From Bacillota bacterium (GTDB lineage: Bacteria > Bacillota_E > JAJZYS01 > JAJYTV01): a DNA stretch of 64,000 bases. The notes beneath the pieces were generated by a model that saw nothing but the letters and a program-made list of their open reading frames with translations, was not told where the DNA came from and made no database searches. How positions within the stretch are numbered: position 1 is the stretch's first letter; each line of letters opens with the position of its first letter. Made by a program: the position numbers and the translations under genes. Shown here one piece after another: positions 24,347 through 35,045 of this stretch. The stretch covers positions 97,077 to 161,076 of the forward strand of contig JAJZVM010000004.1 of assembly GCA_021845645.1 (NCBI GenBank), written 5' to 3'.

Positions 24347-24814
24347 ATGCTAAACAAGAGCGGTGCCCTGCCAACCGAAGTCCATGCCGTGCTGCGTGCC
24401 TACATGGACGCCATCCTGCTGGCGGAGCCGGTGCAGCTCAAGGTGTGGAAGACGGCCGGTGTGACGCTGACGCAGCTGCGCATTTTGCGCGTGCTGCGCG
24501 AGGGCCCCTGCTCGGCGAGCGAGTTGGCCGGCTTTGCGGGGCTCTCCGCCCCGTCCCTGACGCGCGTGCTGGACCGTCTCGAGGAGCTCGAACTGGTCGC
24601 GCGCGTCGCAGACCAGTCCGACCGGCGCCGCATCTCGGTGCAGATCCTGCCCAAGGGGGAGAGCCTCCTGGGCGACCAGAGCATCTGGCAGGGCACGGCG
24701 TTCGTCGATGTGGCGCGGTCCATGTCGGCGGAGGAGCGCCTCGAGTTTGTACGCGTCGTGCGCGGCTTCGTCGTCAAGGTGTTGGACGCGCAGCACGACA
24801 AGGCGGAAGGTTAG
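24347..24814 (+). CDS. MarR-family transcriptional regulator
   Basis: A 155-residue winged-helix repressor. Helix-turn-helix: LTQLRILRVLREGPCSASEL then GLSAPSLTRVLDRLEELEL, and the wing VADQSDRRRISVQILPKG with the DxRR tip that enters the DNA minor groove. Long terminal helices form the dimer. ATG 24347 is chosen: it has no ribosome site but lies just after a consensus -10 box, consistent with a leaderless message. It precedes a DHA2-type exporter, 18 bases away, the usual regulator-pump arrangement; ligand binding would release both genes. The ligand is unknown. Confidence 0.93.
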   Translation: MLNKSGALPTEVHAVLRAYMDAILLAEPVQLKVWKTAGVTLTQLRILRVLREGPCSASELAGFAGLSAPSLTRVLDRLEELELVARVADQSDRRRISVQILPKGESLLGDQSIWQGTAFVDVARSMSAEERLEFVRVVRGFVVKVLDAQHDKAEG

Positions 24815-24832
24815 ATCTTGGGGGGACGTTCC

Positions 24833-26602
24833 GTGACTCAGGATCCGAAGGCACGCGGTCTCGCCTACAAGTGGATCGCGCTCTCGAACACGACGCTCGG
24901 CGTCCTGATGGCGGCGATGAACGGCACGATCGTCATGATCTCGCTGCCGGTCATCTTCCGCGGCCTGCACGTCAATCCCCTCGGCGCCGGGCAGACGGGT
25001 CTCCTCCTCTGGGTGCTGATGGGATACAACGCCGCGACGACCGTGCTGCTCGTGACGTTCGGGCGGATTTCGGACACGTACGGCAAAGTGCGGTTCTACA
25101 ACCTCGGCTTCATCATCTTCACGCTCGGGTCGATCCTCTCGGCCCTCACGCCGGGCGTCGGCACGGCGGGCGAGGTGGAGCTCATCCTCTTCCGCATCGT
25201 GCAGGGCATCGGCGGCGCCTTCCTCTTCGCCAACAGCGCGGCCATCATCACCGATGCCTTCCCCGCCAACCAGCGCGGGCTGGCGCTCGGCGTGAACCAG
25301 ATCGCCGCCATCGGCGGCAGCGTGGTCGGACTCGTGCTCGGCGGCATCGTCGCGACCTACGACTGGCGCTACGTCTTCCTCGTCTCGGTGCCGGTCGGCC
25401 TGGCGGGCACGATCTGGGCCTACCTGCGCCTGAAGGAGATCGGCGTCCGCACGCCCCGTCGCCTGGACGGCTGGGGCAACCTCACCTTCGGTCTCGGCCT
25501 GACGTCCTTGATGGTCGGTCTCACCTACGTGCTGATGCCGTACAAGAACGCGTCGATGGGCTGGGGCGACCCCTGGAACCAGGCGGCGATCGCGCTCGGC
25601 GTCGTGCTGCTGGTGGCGTTCGTCTTCATCGAACAGCACGTCCCGGACCCGATGTTCGAGTTGAAGCTGTTCCGCATCCGCCCGTTCTGGGCCGGCAACC
25701 TGAGCGGTTTCCTCGGCTCCCTGGGCCGCGGTGGCCTTCAGTTCATGCTCATCATCTGGCTGCAGGGCATCTGGCTGCCGCTGCACGGCGTGAGCTTCGC
25801 CCAGACGCCGATGCAGGCCGGCCTCGACACCCTGCCGATGATGGTCGGGTTCGTCATCGCGGGTCCGATCAGCGGCTGGCTCTCGGACCGCTACGGTGCA
25901 CGCATCTTCTCGACCATCGGCATGCTCGTCACGGCAGCCGGCTTCTACCTGCTCACGACCCTGCCCGCCGACTTCACGTTCTGGGTCTTCGCCGTGTACC
26001 TCGTCTTCATGGGCATCGGCATGGGCCTCTTCGCCTCCCCGAACACCTCCTCCATCATGTCGGCGGTGCCCGCCGAGCACCGCGGCGTCGCGTCCGGCAT
26101 GCGGGCCACCTTCCAGAACGCGGGCATGGTGATGAGCATGGCGATCTTCTTCACCATCGTCATCTCCGGACTCTCGGTCCACCTGCCGCCCGCGCTTAGG
26201 AGCGGCCTCGCCGCCGCCGGCATACCGGAGCCGCTCGCGACGGGCATCTCGCACCTGCCGCCGGTCGCGGCGCTGTTCTCGGCGCTGCTCGGCTACAACC
26301 CGCTCGGCAACCTGCTGCCGGCGAAGGTGCTGCACATGCTGCCCGGAACCGTGACGGCGCAGCTCCTGGCACCGCACTTCTTCGCGCGGCTCATCTCGCA
26401 GCCGTTCAGCGAGAGCCTGCGCACCGTGTTCTTCATGTCGATCGGCCTGTCGCTGGTCGCCGCGATCGCATCGCTCTTGCGCGGTCAGCACTACATCGCC
26501 GAGATCCACGGCCCGCAGGGCGCCGGCGACCCGGGCGAACGCGAGGGCCTGGCCCGTGGCGAGTCCGGGGCGAGGGCCGCAGCACTGGAGTCGAGCGACT
26601 GA
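24833..26602 (+). CDS. DHA2-family MFS drug exporter
   Basis: A 589-residue, 14-segment proton-antiport exporter of the EmrB/QacA group. Motif A is GRISDTYGKVRFYNLG in loop 2-3; RIVQGIGGAFLFAN is motif B and GGSVVGLVLGGIVATYDWRYVFL is motif C plus the DWR loop typical of DHA2 antiporters. A large loop is present near 490-530. GTG 24833 is the start, with GGGGGGAC upstream. It is co-transcribed with marR and ended by a textbook terminator. The exported compound is unknown. Confidence 0.93.
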   Translation: MTQDPKARGLAYKWIALSNTTLGVLMAAMNGTIVMISLPVIFRGLHVNPLGAGQTGLLLWVLMGYNAATTVLLVTFGRISDTYGKVRFYNLGFIIFTLGSILSALTPGVGTAGEVELILFRIVQGIGGAFLFANSAAIITDAFPANQRGLALGVNQIAAIGGSVVGLVLGGIVATYDWRYVFLVSVPVGLAGTIWAYLRLKEIGVRTPRRLDGWGNLTFGLGLTSLMVGLTYVLMPYKNASMGWGDPWNQAAIALGVVLLVAFVFIEQHVPDPMFELKLFRIRPFWAGNLSGFLGSLGRGGLQFMLIIWLQGIWLPLHGVSFAQTPMQAGLDTLPMMVGFVIAGPISGWLSDRYGARIFSTIGMLVTAAGFYLLTTLPADFTFWVFAVYLVFMGIGMGLFASPNTSSIMSAVPAEHRGVASGMRATFQNAGMVMSMAIFFTIVISGLSVHLPPALRSGLAAAGIPEPLATGISHLPPVAALFSALLGYNPLGNLLPAKVLHMLPGTVTAQLLAPHFFARLISQPFSESLRTVFFMSIGLSLVAAIASLLRGQHYIAEIHGPQGAGDPGEREGLARGESGARAAALESSD

Positions 26603-26618
26603 CAGCGTTCGGGCAGCA

Positions 26619-26659
26619 GGGGAGCGGGACCGCCCGGACAGCGGCCCCGCTCCCCTTTT
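26619..26659 (+). terminator. Rho-independent terminator of the marR-MFS operon
   Basis: GGGGAGCGGG (26619-26628) pairs with CCCGCTCCCC (26646-26655); the stem extends inward through CCGC (26630-26633) and GCGG (26641-26644), and TTTT follows at 26656-26659. Confidence 0.9.
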
Positions 26660-26823
26660 CATGCCCGCCCCGGCCTCAGATCTTCAGCCGGCCGTGCACG
26701 CTGCGTCCACCTGGTGATCGCCCATGAAGACCATCGCCGCGACCGTACGGGCGAGCCATGCGTCACATGGCCCATCGACTGCCGCTCCCACGGCCGGGCT
26801 GGGCATGGGTCCGCCGTACCGGA

Positions 26824-27405
26824 TCAGGCCGAGCGGCTGTACGGGCCGACCGGCAGGACGACCTTGCCGGAGACGCCGTTGAGGATGCCCGCCGCGGAGG
26901 TGTACCAGGCCGCGAGCGCCGTCAGGATGCCGATGTAGCCGCCGATCGTGGTCATCGAGGTGCTTCCGAACGCACCGATCGTGAGGAACAGGAAGGCGAG
27001 GAACAGCAGGACGAACACGGTCGTCAGAGCGCCGTTGATGCGGAAGCTGCCCAGCATCATGTAGAACGTGAAGATCGTCCACGCCAGGAGGAAGAGCGGA
27101 ACGGAGTTGGGTCCGAGCGCGCTGGCCACCCCAGGGAAAAGGAAGATGCCGGCAAACGCCATCCAGAACGCGCCGTACGATGTGAATGCGGTCGCGCCGA
27201 AGGTGTTGCGGTTGAAGAACTCGAAGATGCCCGCGATCACCTGCGCCGCGCCGCCGTAGAGCAGCGCCACCGGGATGACGATGTTCGGCCCGGTGCCCTT
27301 CATGATGCCCGCGTTCGCGAGGCTCAGGAGGAAGGTCGTCAGGGCGAAGGCGGCGAGCCCCAGCGGGCCTGGGTCCGCAACGGAAAGCGAGCGGTTCTCG
27401 GGCAT
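26824..27405 (-). CDS. GPR1/FUN34/YaaH-family acetate transporter
   Basis: A 193-residue six-segment membrane protein of the acetate uptake (SatP) family. ADPGPLGLAAFALTTF is this protein's version of the NPAPLGL substrate motif, and FGATAFTSYGAFWMA and LFLLAWTIFTFYMML are the conserved third and fourth segments. It moves acetate or succinate with protons. The gene is divergent from an acetyl-CoA synthetase, which fits acetate uptake and activation. The 5' site is AAGGGAT, a long 11 bases before the ATG. The family call is firm. Confidence 0.93.
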   Translation of the reverse strand: MPENRSLSVADPGPLGLAAFALTTFLLSLANAGIMKGTGPNIVIPVALLYGGAAQVIAGIFEFFNRNTFGATAFTSYGAFWMAFAGIFLFPGVASALGPNSVPLFLLAWTIFTFYMMLGSFRINGALTTVFVLLFLAFLFLTIGAFGSTSMTTIGGYIGILTALAAWYTSAAGILNGVSGKVVLPVGPYSRSA

Positions 27406-27579
27406 CTTGGCAACATCCCTTCTCGCGGAACGTCATGGAAACCGGATTGCCTCACTGCGTCCGACCGGCCCTCCGCATCGGCAAGAGGGCCACCAGACCG
27501 CCGAAGGCCGGCTCGGTCACGTGCCACGCGGGACCCGACTGGCATTACCCCTCCACTTCGTCTCGATTTGGCAGGTAGG

Positions 27580-27597
27580 TTCGCCATAGCTGGCGAA
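27580..27597. promoter_or_regulatory. Inverted repeat between acetate transporter and acetyl-CoA synthetase
   Basis: TTCGCCA (27580-27586), four bases, TGGCGAA (27591-27597): a perfect 7-base inverted repeat in the 207-base divergent region, 16 bases before the synthetase ATG. It may be an operator controlling one or both genes. No clear -10/-35 pair could be assigned here. Confidence 0.4.
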
Positions 27598-27612
27598 ACT
27601 CCTTTGTACCAT

Positions 27613-29532
<1,920 letters not shown>

Positions 29533-29556
29533 GAGGGACGTTTCGACCTCGAAGCC

Positions 29557-29589
29557 CTGTGGCGGGTCGCCTGCGGCGGCCCGCCACAG
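29557..29589 (+). terminator. Terminator hairpin after the acyl-CoA ligase
   Basis: CTGTGGCGGG (29557-29566) pairs with CCCGCCACAG (29580-29589), and CGCC/GGCG extend the stem inside. It begins 25 bases after the ligase stop. Confidence 0.75.
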
Positions 29590-29651
29590 CTCTGCTGCCA
29601 CAGCCGCCGGCCTGGCCGCATACCCCCGCCCGTCTGCGGCAGACTCACCAT

Positions 29652-30086
29652 ATGGGCATCTTGTGGGCCGTCCTGTCCGGTGCGCTGATGGCCGTGCAGG
29701 GGGCCATGAACGCCACCCTCGGGCGCCTCCTTGGCCTTCTCTGGATGCTGCTCGGAGCCTATGCCGTCGGTACCGCCGCAGCGCTCGCGCTGGTGCTGAC
29801 CCTATCGCCGCACCCGCCGCAGTTCGCCCGCGCCGGGCCGTACCTCTGGCTGACAGGCCCGATCGGTCTCGGCATCACGCTGCTCGTCGCCGCAGCGGTG
29901 CCGCGCCTCGGCATGGTCCGCACCACGACCTTCATCGTCGTCGCCCAGATCCTCGCCGCGGCCGCGATCGACGAGCTTGGGCTGCTCGGCGTGCGCCCGC
30001 AGCCGTTCTCGCTCTGGCGGCTGCTCGGCGTCGCTGCTCTGGGCATCGGCGCCTACCTGCTTCTGCGCCCGATGGCGCGGGCCTAG
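29652..30086 (+). CDS. DMT-family transporter, YdcZ-like (DUF606)
   Basis: A 144-residue protein with five hydrophobic segments. MGILWAVLSGALMAVQGAMN and LGRLLGL near the N-terminus are the typical start of the YdcZ/DUF606 branch of drug/metabolite transporters, which work as paired or doubled small proteins. No partner gene is nearby. No good ribosome site precedes the ATG. Its stop overlaps the stop of the convergent argH gene (CTAG). Substrate unknown. Confidence 0.8.
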   Translation: MGILWAVLSGALMAVQGAMNATLGRLLGLLWMLLGAYAVGTAAALALVLTLSPHPPQFARAGPYLWLTGPIGLGITLLVAAAVPRLGMVRTTTFIVVAQILAAAAIDELGLLGVRPQPFSLWRLLGVAALGIGAYLLLRPMARA

Positions 30087-31480
30087 TGGCCTGGCTGCTG
30101 CCCTACGGCCAGGGCGGCGCGGGCCCTGGCCATCTGCGCGGCCACCTGCTGCGGCGCGGTGCCCATCGGCACCGCGCGGCGATGGAGGGCGCCACGGGCG
30201 TCGAGGAGCTGCCAAAGGGCGTCCTGGGTGAAATGCGGCGAGAGCGCCTGCCATGCCGCCCTGTCGAGGCAGGTGAAGTTCCCGCCAGCCTGGACGGCCG
30301 CCCGCACCGCCCGGCCGACGACGTGATGCGCCTCCCGGAACGGCACGCCGCAGCGCACCAGGTGGTCTGCCAGGTCGGTGGCGAGGCTGAGATCGCCGCG
30401 AGGGATCTCCACGCCTCGCACGCCGAGCTTCGGCACCATGGCTGCCGCCAGGCGCAGCCCGGCGAGCGTCGTGTCGACGATGCCGAAGAGCGCCTCCTTG
30501 TCCTCCTGCAGGTCGCGGACGTAGGCAAGCGGCAGCCCCTTCAGCATGGTCATCAGACCGAACTGCGCGCCGAGCACCCGCCCGGCGCGCCCGCGCAGCA
30601 GCTCCGCACCGTCCGGGTTCTTCTTCTGCGGCATCATCGAGGAACCGCTCGCGAAGTCGTCGGGCAGCTCGAGCAGGCCGAAGGCCGGTGAGGCGAACAG
30701 GACGATCTCCTCGCCGAGGCGCGACAGGTGCAAGGCGGCGGTCGCGGCGGCGTGTCCGAGGTCGAGGGCGAAGTCGCGGTCCGAGACGGCATCCATGCTG
30801 TTCTCGTACACGCCCTGCAAGCCGAGCTCCGCAGCCGCCAGGGAGGGGTCGAGCGGCAGCCCTGCCCCCGCCAGCGCCCCGGCGCCGAGCGGCGAGCGGT
30901 CGGCCTGGTCGCGCGCCCAGGCAAAGCGCCCGCGATCGCGCTCGAACATCCAGAAGTAGCTGAGGAGGTGATGCGCCACGAGCACCGGCTGCGCCGGCTG
31001 CAGGTGCGTCATCCCCCACCAGACCTTCTCCCCCTGCGCCTCGGCCAGGGTGAGCAGCGCCGACTGCAGTTCCCCGGTCGCCGACGCGAGCTCCTCGGCC
31101 GCCTCCTTGCAGAACAGGTGGACGTCCAGGGCGACCTGGTCGTTGCGTGAGCGTCCGGCATGGAGATAGCCACCGATGGGTCCGAGCAGGCGTTCGACGG
31201 CGCCGTGCACGTCCTCGTCCGCCGCCAGCGTCGGCAATTGCTCGCCGGCCGCGAGGCGGCCTGACAGCCTAAGCAAGGCGCTCTCGAGCTGCGCGGAGAC
31301 CTCCTGGTCGAGCACGCCCCCGGCCAGGAGGGCGTGCAGGTGGGCCAGGGACCCCCGCACATCCTCGGGGGCCAGTCGCCGATCCCACCCGACGGAGCGC
31401 CCGTAGGCGAAGAAGAGCGGGTGGGGCCCTTGCGTGAAGCGGCTGCCCCAGATCGGCGACGTCTCGCCGGCGTCAGGCAT
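30083..31480 (-). CDS. argH: Argininosuccinate lyase
   Basis: A 465-residue fumarase/aspartase-superfamily enzyme that splits argininosuccinate into arginine and fumarate, the last step of arginine synthesis. The family signature GSSMMPQKKNPDGAELLRG with the catalytic serine loop is intact; DVHGAVERLLGPIGGYLHAG and RSRNDQVALD hold other active-site residues. Its ATG overlaps the argG stop by eight bases, so argF-argG-argH is one coupled operon. Confidence 0.97.
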   Translation of the reverse strand: MPDAGETSPIWGSRFTQGPHPLFFAYGRSVGWDRRLAPEDVRGSLAHLHALLAGGVLDQEVSAQLESALLRLSGRLAAGEQLPTLAADEDVHGAVERLLGPIGGYLHAGRSRNDQVALDVHLFCKEAAEELASATGELQSALLTLAEAQGEKVWWGMTHLQPAQPVLVAHHLLSYFWMFERDRGRFAWARDQADRSPLGAGALAGAGLPLDPSLAAAELGLQGVYENSMDAVSDRDFALDLGHAAATAALHLSRLGEEIVLFASPAFGLLELPDDFASGSSMMPQKKNPDGAELLRGRAGRVLGAQFGLMTMLKGLPLAYVRDLQEDKEALFGIVDTTLAGLRLAAAMVPKLGVRGVEIPRGDLSLATDLADHLVRCGVPFREAHHVVGRAVRAAVQAGGNFTCLDRAAWQALSPHFTQDALWQLLDARGALHRRAVPMGTAPQQVAAQMARARAALAVGQQPGH

Positions 31481-32669
31481 GGGCCTTCTCTTTCTGCGCC
31501 TTGGCGTATGCCTGGGACTGCAGACCGTAGAGCGAGATGAAGCCCACGGCGGCCTTGTGGTCGAAGAGATCGCCGGCACCGTACGTGGCGAGGTCGTGGC
31601 TGTACACCGCCCGGGGCGACTTCCGGCCGAGCACGGTCACCTTGCCGTGCGCGAGCCTGAGGCGCACCTCGCCCGTGACCGACTGCTGCGTCGAGGCGAT
31701 ATAGGCCCCCAGAGCCTCGCGTAGCGGCGTGAACCAGAGCCCGTTGTAGACCGTCTGCGCAAACGTCTGCTCGATGCCGGTCTTGTGCTGCAGGAGCTCG
31801 CGCGGCAGCGTCAGGAACTCGAGCTCCTGATGCGCGGCGATGAGCAGTTGGGCGGCCGGGGCCTCGTAGATCTCGCGGGACTTGATGCCCACCAGCCGGT
31901 CCTCCATCAGGTCGATGCGCCCGACGCCCGCGGCGCCCGCCACCGCCTGCGCCTGCGCGATGAGCTCTACGGGGCCGAGGCCGACACCGTCGATCGCCAC
32001 GGGCTCGCCCGCCTCGAACGCGACCGAAACCTCCTGCGGCTCGGCGTCATCAGGGTTGCGGGTCCACTCGTAGCACGCCTCCGGCGGGGCAGTCCAGGGA
32101 TCCTCGAGCACCCCGCCCTCGACGCTGCGCCCCCAGAGGTTCGCGTCGACGCTGAAGGGGGCGTCGAGCGTTGCCTGGACCGGGATGCCATGCTCCGCCG
32201 CGTACGCGATCTCGTCGGCCCGGGTCAGCCCCCACTCCCGGGCTGGCGCCACGATCTCCGTGCCCGGCCGCAGCGTCGCGATGGCGACATCGAAGCGCAC
32301 CTGGTCGTTGCCCTTGCCCGTCGATCCGTGGGCGATCGCCGCCGCCCCGGTCTCGTCGGCCACCTGGCAGAGCGCCTTCGCGAGCAGGGGCCGGGCCAGG
32401 GCCGTCGCCAGCGGATAGCGGCCCTGGTAGAGCGCGTTCGCCTTGAGCGCCGGCCAGAGGAACTCCTGCGCGAACGCCTCCTTGAGATCGATCACGCGCG
32501 CGTCCACGGCGCCCGCCGCGAGCGCGCGCTGCTTCAGCGTGTCCGTGTCCTTCGCCTCGCCGACATCGATCGTCGTGGCGATCACGTCGTAGCCCCTGGC
32601 CGTCAGCCAGTGGATCGCCACCGACGTGTCGAGTCCGCCCGAGTACGCGAGCACCAGTCTCTTCGTCAT
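31473..32669 (-). CDS. argG: Argininosuccinate synthase
   Basis: A 398-residue ATP-dependent ligase joining citrulline and aspartate. LAYSGGLDTSVAIHWL is the PP-loop (SGGLDTS) that binds ATP; IAHGSTGKGNDQVRFD is the second conserved signature, and EYxxP-type citrulline contacts follow. Length is normal for bacteria. It lies between argF (12 bases upstream) and argH (8-base overlap). Confidence 0.97.
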   Translation of the reverse strand: MTKRLVLAYSGGLDTSVAIHWLTARGYDVIATTIDVGEAKDTDTLKQRALAAGAVDARVIDLKEAFAQEFLWPALKANALYQGRYPLATALARPLLAKALCQVADETGAAAIAHGSTGKGNDQVRFDVAIATLRPGTEIVAPAREWGLTRADEIAYAAEHGIPVQATLDAPFSVDANLWGRSVEGGVLEDPWTAPPEACYEWTRNPDDAEPQEVSVAFEAGEPVAIDGVGLGPVELIAQAQAVAGAAGVGRIDLMEDRLVGIKSREIYEAPAAQLLIAAHQELEFLTLPRELLQHKTGIEQTFAQTVYNGLWFTPLREALGAYIASTQQSVTGEVRLRLAHGKVTVLGRKSPRAVYSHDLATYGAGDLFDHKAAVGFISLYGLQSQAYAKAQKEKAHA

Positions 32670-32681
32670 CGTCCCATCCTC

Positions 32682-33599
32682 CTAGGCGGCCAGTACGGCC
32701 CAAAGCACGGCCTTCTGCACGTGCAGGCGGTTCTCTGCCTCGTCGAACACCCGGGACTGCGGTCCCATCAGGACCTCGTCCGTGACCTCCTCGCCGCGGT
32801 GGGCGGGCAGGCAGTGCAGGAAGATCGCATCCCGGTGCGCCTTCGCCATCAGCGCGTGGTCCACCGTGAAGCCGTGAAAGGCTTCGCGCTTGGCCTCGGA
32901 GTCCTGCTGGCCCATCGACAGCCAGGTGTCGGTGATCACGACGTCGGCGCCCGAGACCGCCTCCACCGGGTTCGTGAGGAGCTGCGGCGGGTGCGCCTTG
33001 ACGTGCGGCAGCTCGAGCACCTCCTGCGCCGGGCCGTAGCCGTCGGGCGTGGCCGCCCGCAGCGACAGCCCCAGCCGGGCCGCTGCCTGGATCCATTCCT
33101 GCAGCATGTTGTTGCCGTCGCCCACGTAGGCGATCTCGATGCCCGTCAGGGTCCCCTTCACCTCGCGGATCGTCTTGAGGTCGGCGAGCACCTGGCAGGG
33201 GTGGTAATGGTCCGTCAGGGCGTTCAGCACAGGGACGTCGGCGGCGGCCGCGAGCTCCTCGATCTCGGCATGCGCGCCCGTGCGCACCACGAGCGCCTGC
33301 AGGTAGCGCGAGAGCACCCGTGCCGTGTCCCCGACCGTCTCACCGCGCGAGAGCTGCATCTGGTCCTCCGTCATGTAGATCGTGCCCGCGCCGAGGTGCA
33401 GCGCGGCCACCTCGAAGCTGACGCGCGTGCGGGTCGAAGGCTTGCGGAACAGAAGCCCGACCGTTTGGCCGCGCAGCACGTCGGCCTGCCGTCCCTCGAG
33501 GCTCGTCGCGGCTTCGAGCAGGGCCAAGATCTGTGCGGCGGAAAGGTCCCCGAGCGTCAGTAGGTCCTGACCCTGCAGGCTGGTGGAGGTCATGGTCAC
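32682..33599 (-). CDS. argF: Ornithine carbamoyltransferase
   Basis: A 305-residue transcarbamylase making citrulline from ornithine and carbamoyl phosphate. FRKPSTRTRVSFE carries the STRTR carbamoyl-phosphate loop, TDHYHPCQVLAD the HPxQ motif, and FLHCLPAHRGEEV the HCLP ornithine motif. GTG 33599 is the preferred start (GAGAGG six bases upstream); ATG 33593 is two codons later. First gene of the argFGH operon, with a promoter about 190 bases upstream and two TGCAT-type boxes in the leader and promoter. Confidence 0.97.
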   Translation of the reverse strand: MTMTSTSLQGQDLLTLGDLSAAQILALLEAATSLEGRQADVLRGQTVGLLFRKPSTRTRVSFEVAALHLGAGTIYMTEDQMQLSRGETVGDTARVLSRYLQALVVRTGAHAEIEELAAAADVPVLNALTDHYHPCQVLADLKTIREVKGTLTGIEIAYVGDGNNMLQEWIQAAARLGLSLRAATPDGYGPAQEVLELPHVKAHPPQLLTNPVEAVSGADVVITDTWLSMGQQDSEAKREAFHGFTVDHALMAKAHRDAIFLHCLPAHRGEEVTDEVLMGPQSRVFDEAENRLHVQKAVLWAVLAA

Positions 33600-33620
33600 G
33601 GAGATCCTCTCCCTTCATAC

Positions 33621-33632
33621 TTCATGCATAAA
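33621..33632. promoter_or_regulatory. ARG-box-like site just before the argF ribosome site
   Basis: TTCATGCATAAA is a near palindrome around ATGCAT. Read with the next bases it gives TGCATAAAAC, identical to the sequence at the arginase promoter on the other strand. A plausible ArgR/AhrC half-operator inside the argF leader. Confidence 0.4.
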
Positions 33633-33786
33633 ACGACATACGGGTCCACCCTGCCGCACCCCCGAAGAGGTCGGCGGCAACGGGCGAACCCGCCTATCGT
33701 CGCATCAAGATGTCCAGGGATGCAGAAGAGGTTGCCCGCCGCCGTCCCATCAGCAACGACAACCCCTCCCCATCCACTGTGCGCTC

Positions 33787-33815
33787 AGTATACGGGGTTT
33801 TCGCATTTCATGCAA
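33787..33815 (-). promoter_or_regulatory. Promoter of argFGH with overlapping ATGCA box
   Basis: On the minus strand TTGCAT (33815-33810), a 17-base spacer and TATACT (33792-33787). The -35 element is part of TTGCATGAAATGC, an ARG-box-like sequence, so a regulator bound there would block polymerase. It implies a leader of about 180 bases before argF, which holds the second box at 33621. Confidence 0.6.
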
Positions 33816-33818
33816 GAA

Positions 33819-35045
33819 CTATTCAGTCTTGTCTCCGGCCTCTCCCGTCGTGAACATCGTCGTGATCTCGAAGGGATGCCAGCCGGCGGCGTCGCGGTAG
33901 CGGCCCGACACCCTGGCCTGGTAGGAGGTGCGTGCCTGGAGGGGCCGCGTCGGCAGCAACGCCGCGCTCATGCCGAGCTCGGCGGGGCTCTTCTCCACCT
34001 GCGGCGTCAGCAGGTGGCACGGCACCCGCCTGCCGCCTTGGGTCAGGCTGGCCGCCCGCACATCGAGGCCGCGCACGCCGAGGCCGAAGAAGGAGACGGT
34101 GACGGGATAGCCTGCGGGGTAGCTCGCTCCGGGAAAGTTCGCGAGGGGATCCGGGATCTCGCCCGCCTCGAAACTCAAGGGCACATCCGTCTGACCCGGG
34201 ACGGGCCAGACGACCGCCCGCCCGTTCGGCACCTCGGCCCTGCTCTCGAAGCCGGCGTTCAGGGTTGTCACCGGCAGGTCGTCGCTCGACGAGGCCCGTC
34301 CCGCGATGCCGAACCCCATGCTGGTGAGGCCCGGGTCGAGCAGGCCGAAGCGGTGGTAGACCGAATCCAGCCAGAGCTCGACCGCCTCGCCGGTGCCGAC
34401 ACCGAAGGCCATCACCTCGCTATCGCCATCGCCGTTGTAGCCGAACGCGACGTCCCTGGCCCAGGGCGTGCGCCCGACGTAGAGAGGCCAGCCTGGCTGC
34501 TCGGAGTGCACCGAGTCCGTGAGGGTGCCGTAGCGCCTGAGGTTCTCCAGGAAGAAGCGGCTGTGGGCTTCGGATGCACCCTCGAGCGGCAGCGAGAGAC
34601 GCCAGGGAGCGATGCCGGCCGCCGTGCGGATGCGGTTGACGGCGGCGAGTGCGATGTAGGTGTCGCGGTCGTACGGACCGACCGACGCCTGTGCGCCCTT
34701 GGCGACGTTGACGTGCCAGGTGTAGCTGAAGGTGCGGCCGGGCATCAGGACGTCGACGCGCAGCCCGTGACGCCCGGTGGCGAGCGGTTTTGCCGGCAGG
34801 TAGCTGATGTATGGCGCAGGCAGGCCGGAGGCGACCTGTCGGCCGTCCACGAAGAGCTGCGCGTAGCCGCTGTAGGCCATCGTCAGCTGCGCCTCGATCG
34901 GCGGCCGGCGCAGCATCAGGGTCGCGCCTGGTTCGGGCGCGATCTGCCAGAGCACAGGGCCCTGCGAGGCGAGGCCGCCCCACACCGCGGCAAGGGCCGC
35001 GGCAAGGACGATGCCCGCCGCGGTCCAGACCGGGCCCCGGCTCAA
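33819..35045 (-). CDS. CAP-domain (SCP/PR-1-like) exported protein
   Basis: A 408-residue protein. The first 27 residues are a signal/anchor (GPVWTAAGIVLAAALAAVWGG). A beta-rich stretch follows, then a CAP domain: ALAAVNRIRTAAGIAPWRLS, the helix EGASEAHSRFFLENL, and the late VELWLDSVYHRFGLLDPGL with its conserved WxxSxxHR pattern. The C-terminal part looks like an Ig-type domain. Bacterial CAP proteins act outside the cell; some bind lipids or cell wall, role here unknown. The TTG start (35045) overlaps the arginase stop as TTGA, giving coupling to an arginine-catabolic gene, an odd pairing. Confidence 0.78.
   Translation of the reverse strand: MSRGPVWTAAGIVLAAALAAVWGGLASQGPVLWQIAPEPGATLMLRRPPIEAQLTMAYSGYAQLFVDGRQVASGLPAPYISYLPAKPLATGRHGLRVDVLMPGRTFSYTWHVNVAKGAQASVGPYDRDTYIALAAVNRIRTAAGIAPWRLSLPLEGASEAHSRFFLENLRRYGTLTDSVHSEQPGWPLYVGRTPWARDVAFGYNGDGDSEVMAFGVGTGEAVELWLDSVYHRFGLLDPGLTSMGFGIAGRASSSDDLPVTTLNAGFESRAEVPNGRAVVWPVPGQTDVPLSFEAGEIPDPLANFPGASYPAGYPVTVSFFGLGVRGLDVRAASLTQGGRRVPCHLLTPQVEKSPAELGMSAALLPTRPLQARTSYQARVSGRYRDAAGWHPFEITTMFTTGEAGDKTE

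Noticed and set aside
24818..24833. Upstream TTG as the MFS start
   Set aside because: It overlaps the GGGGGGAC ribosome site that serves GTG 24833.
26684..26803. Short minus-strand ORF (about 40 codons) after the acetate transporter
   Set aside because: Weak ribosome site and lower third-position GC than real genes here; no family seen. Could still be a small protein.
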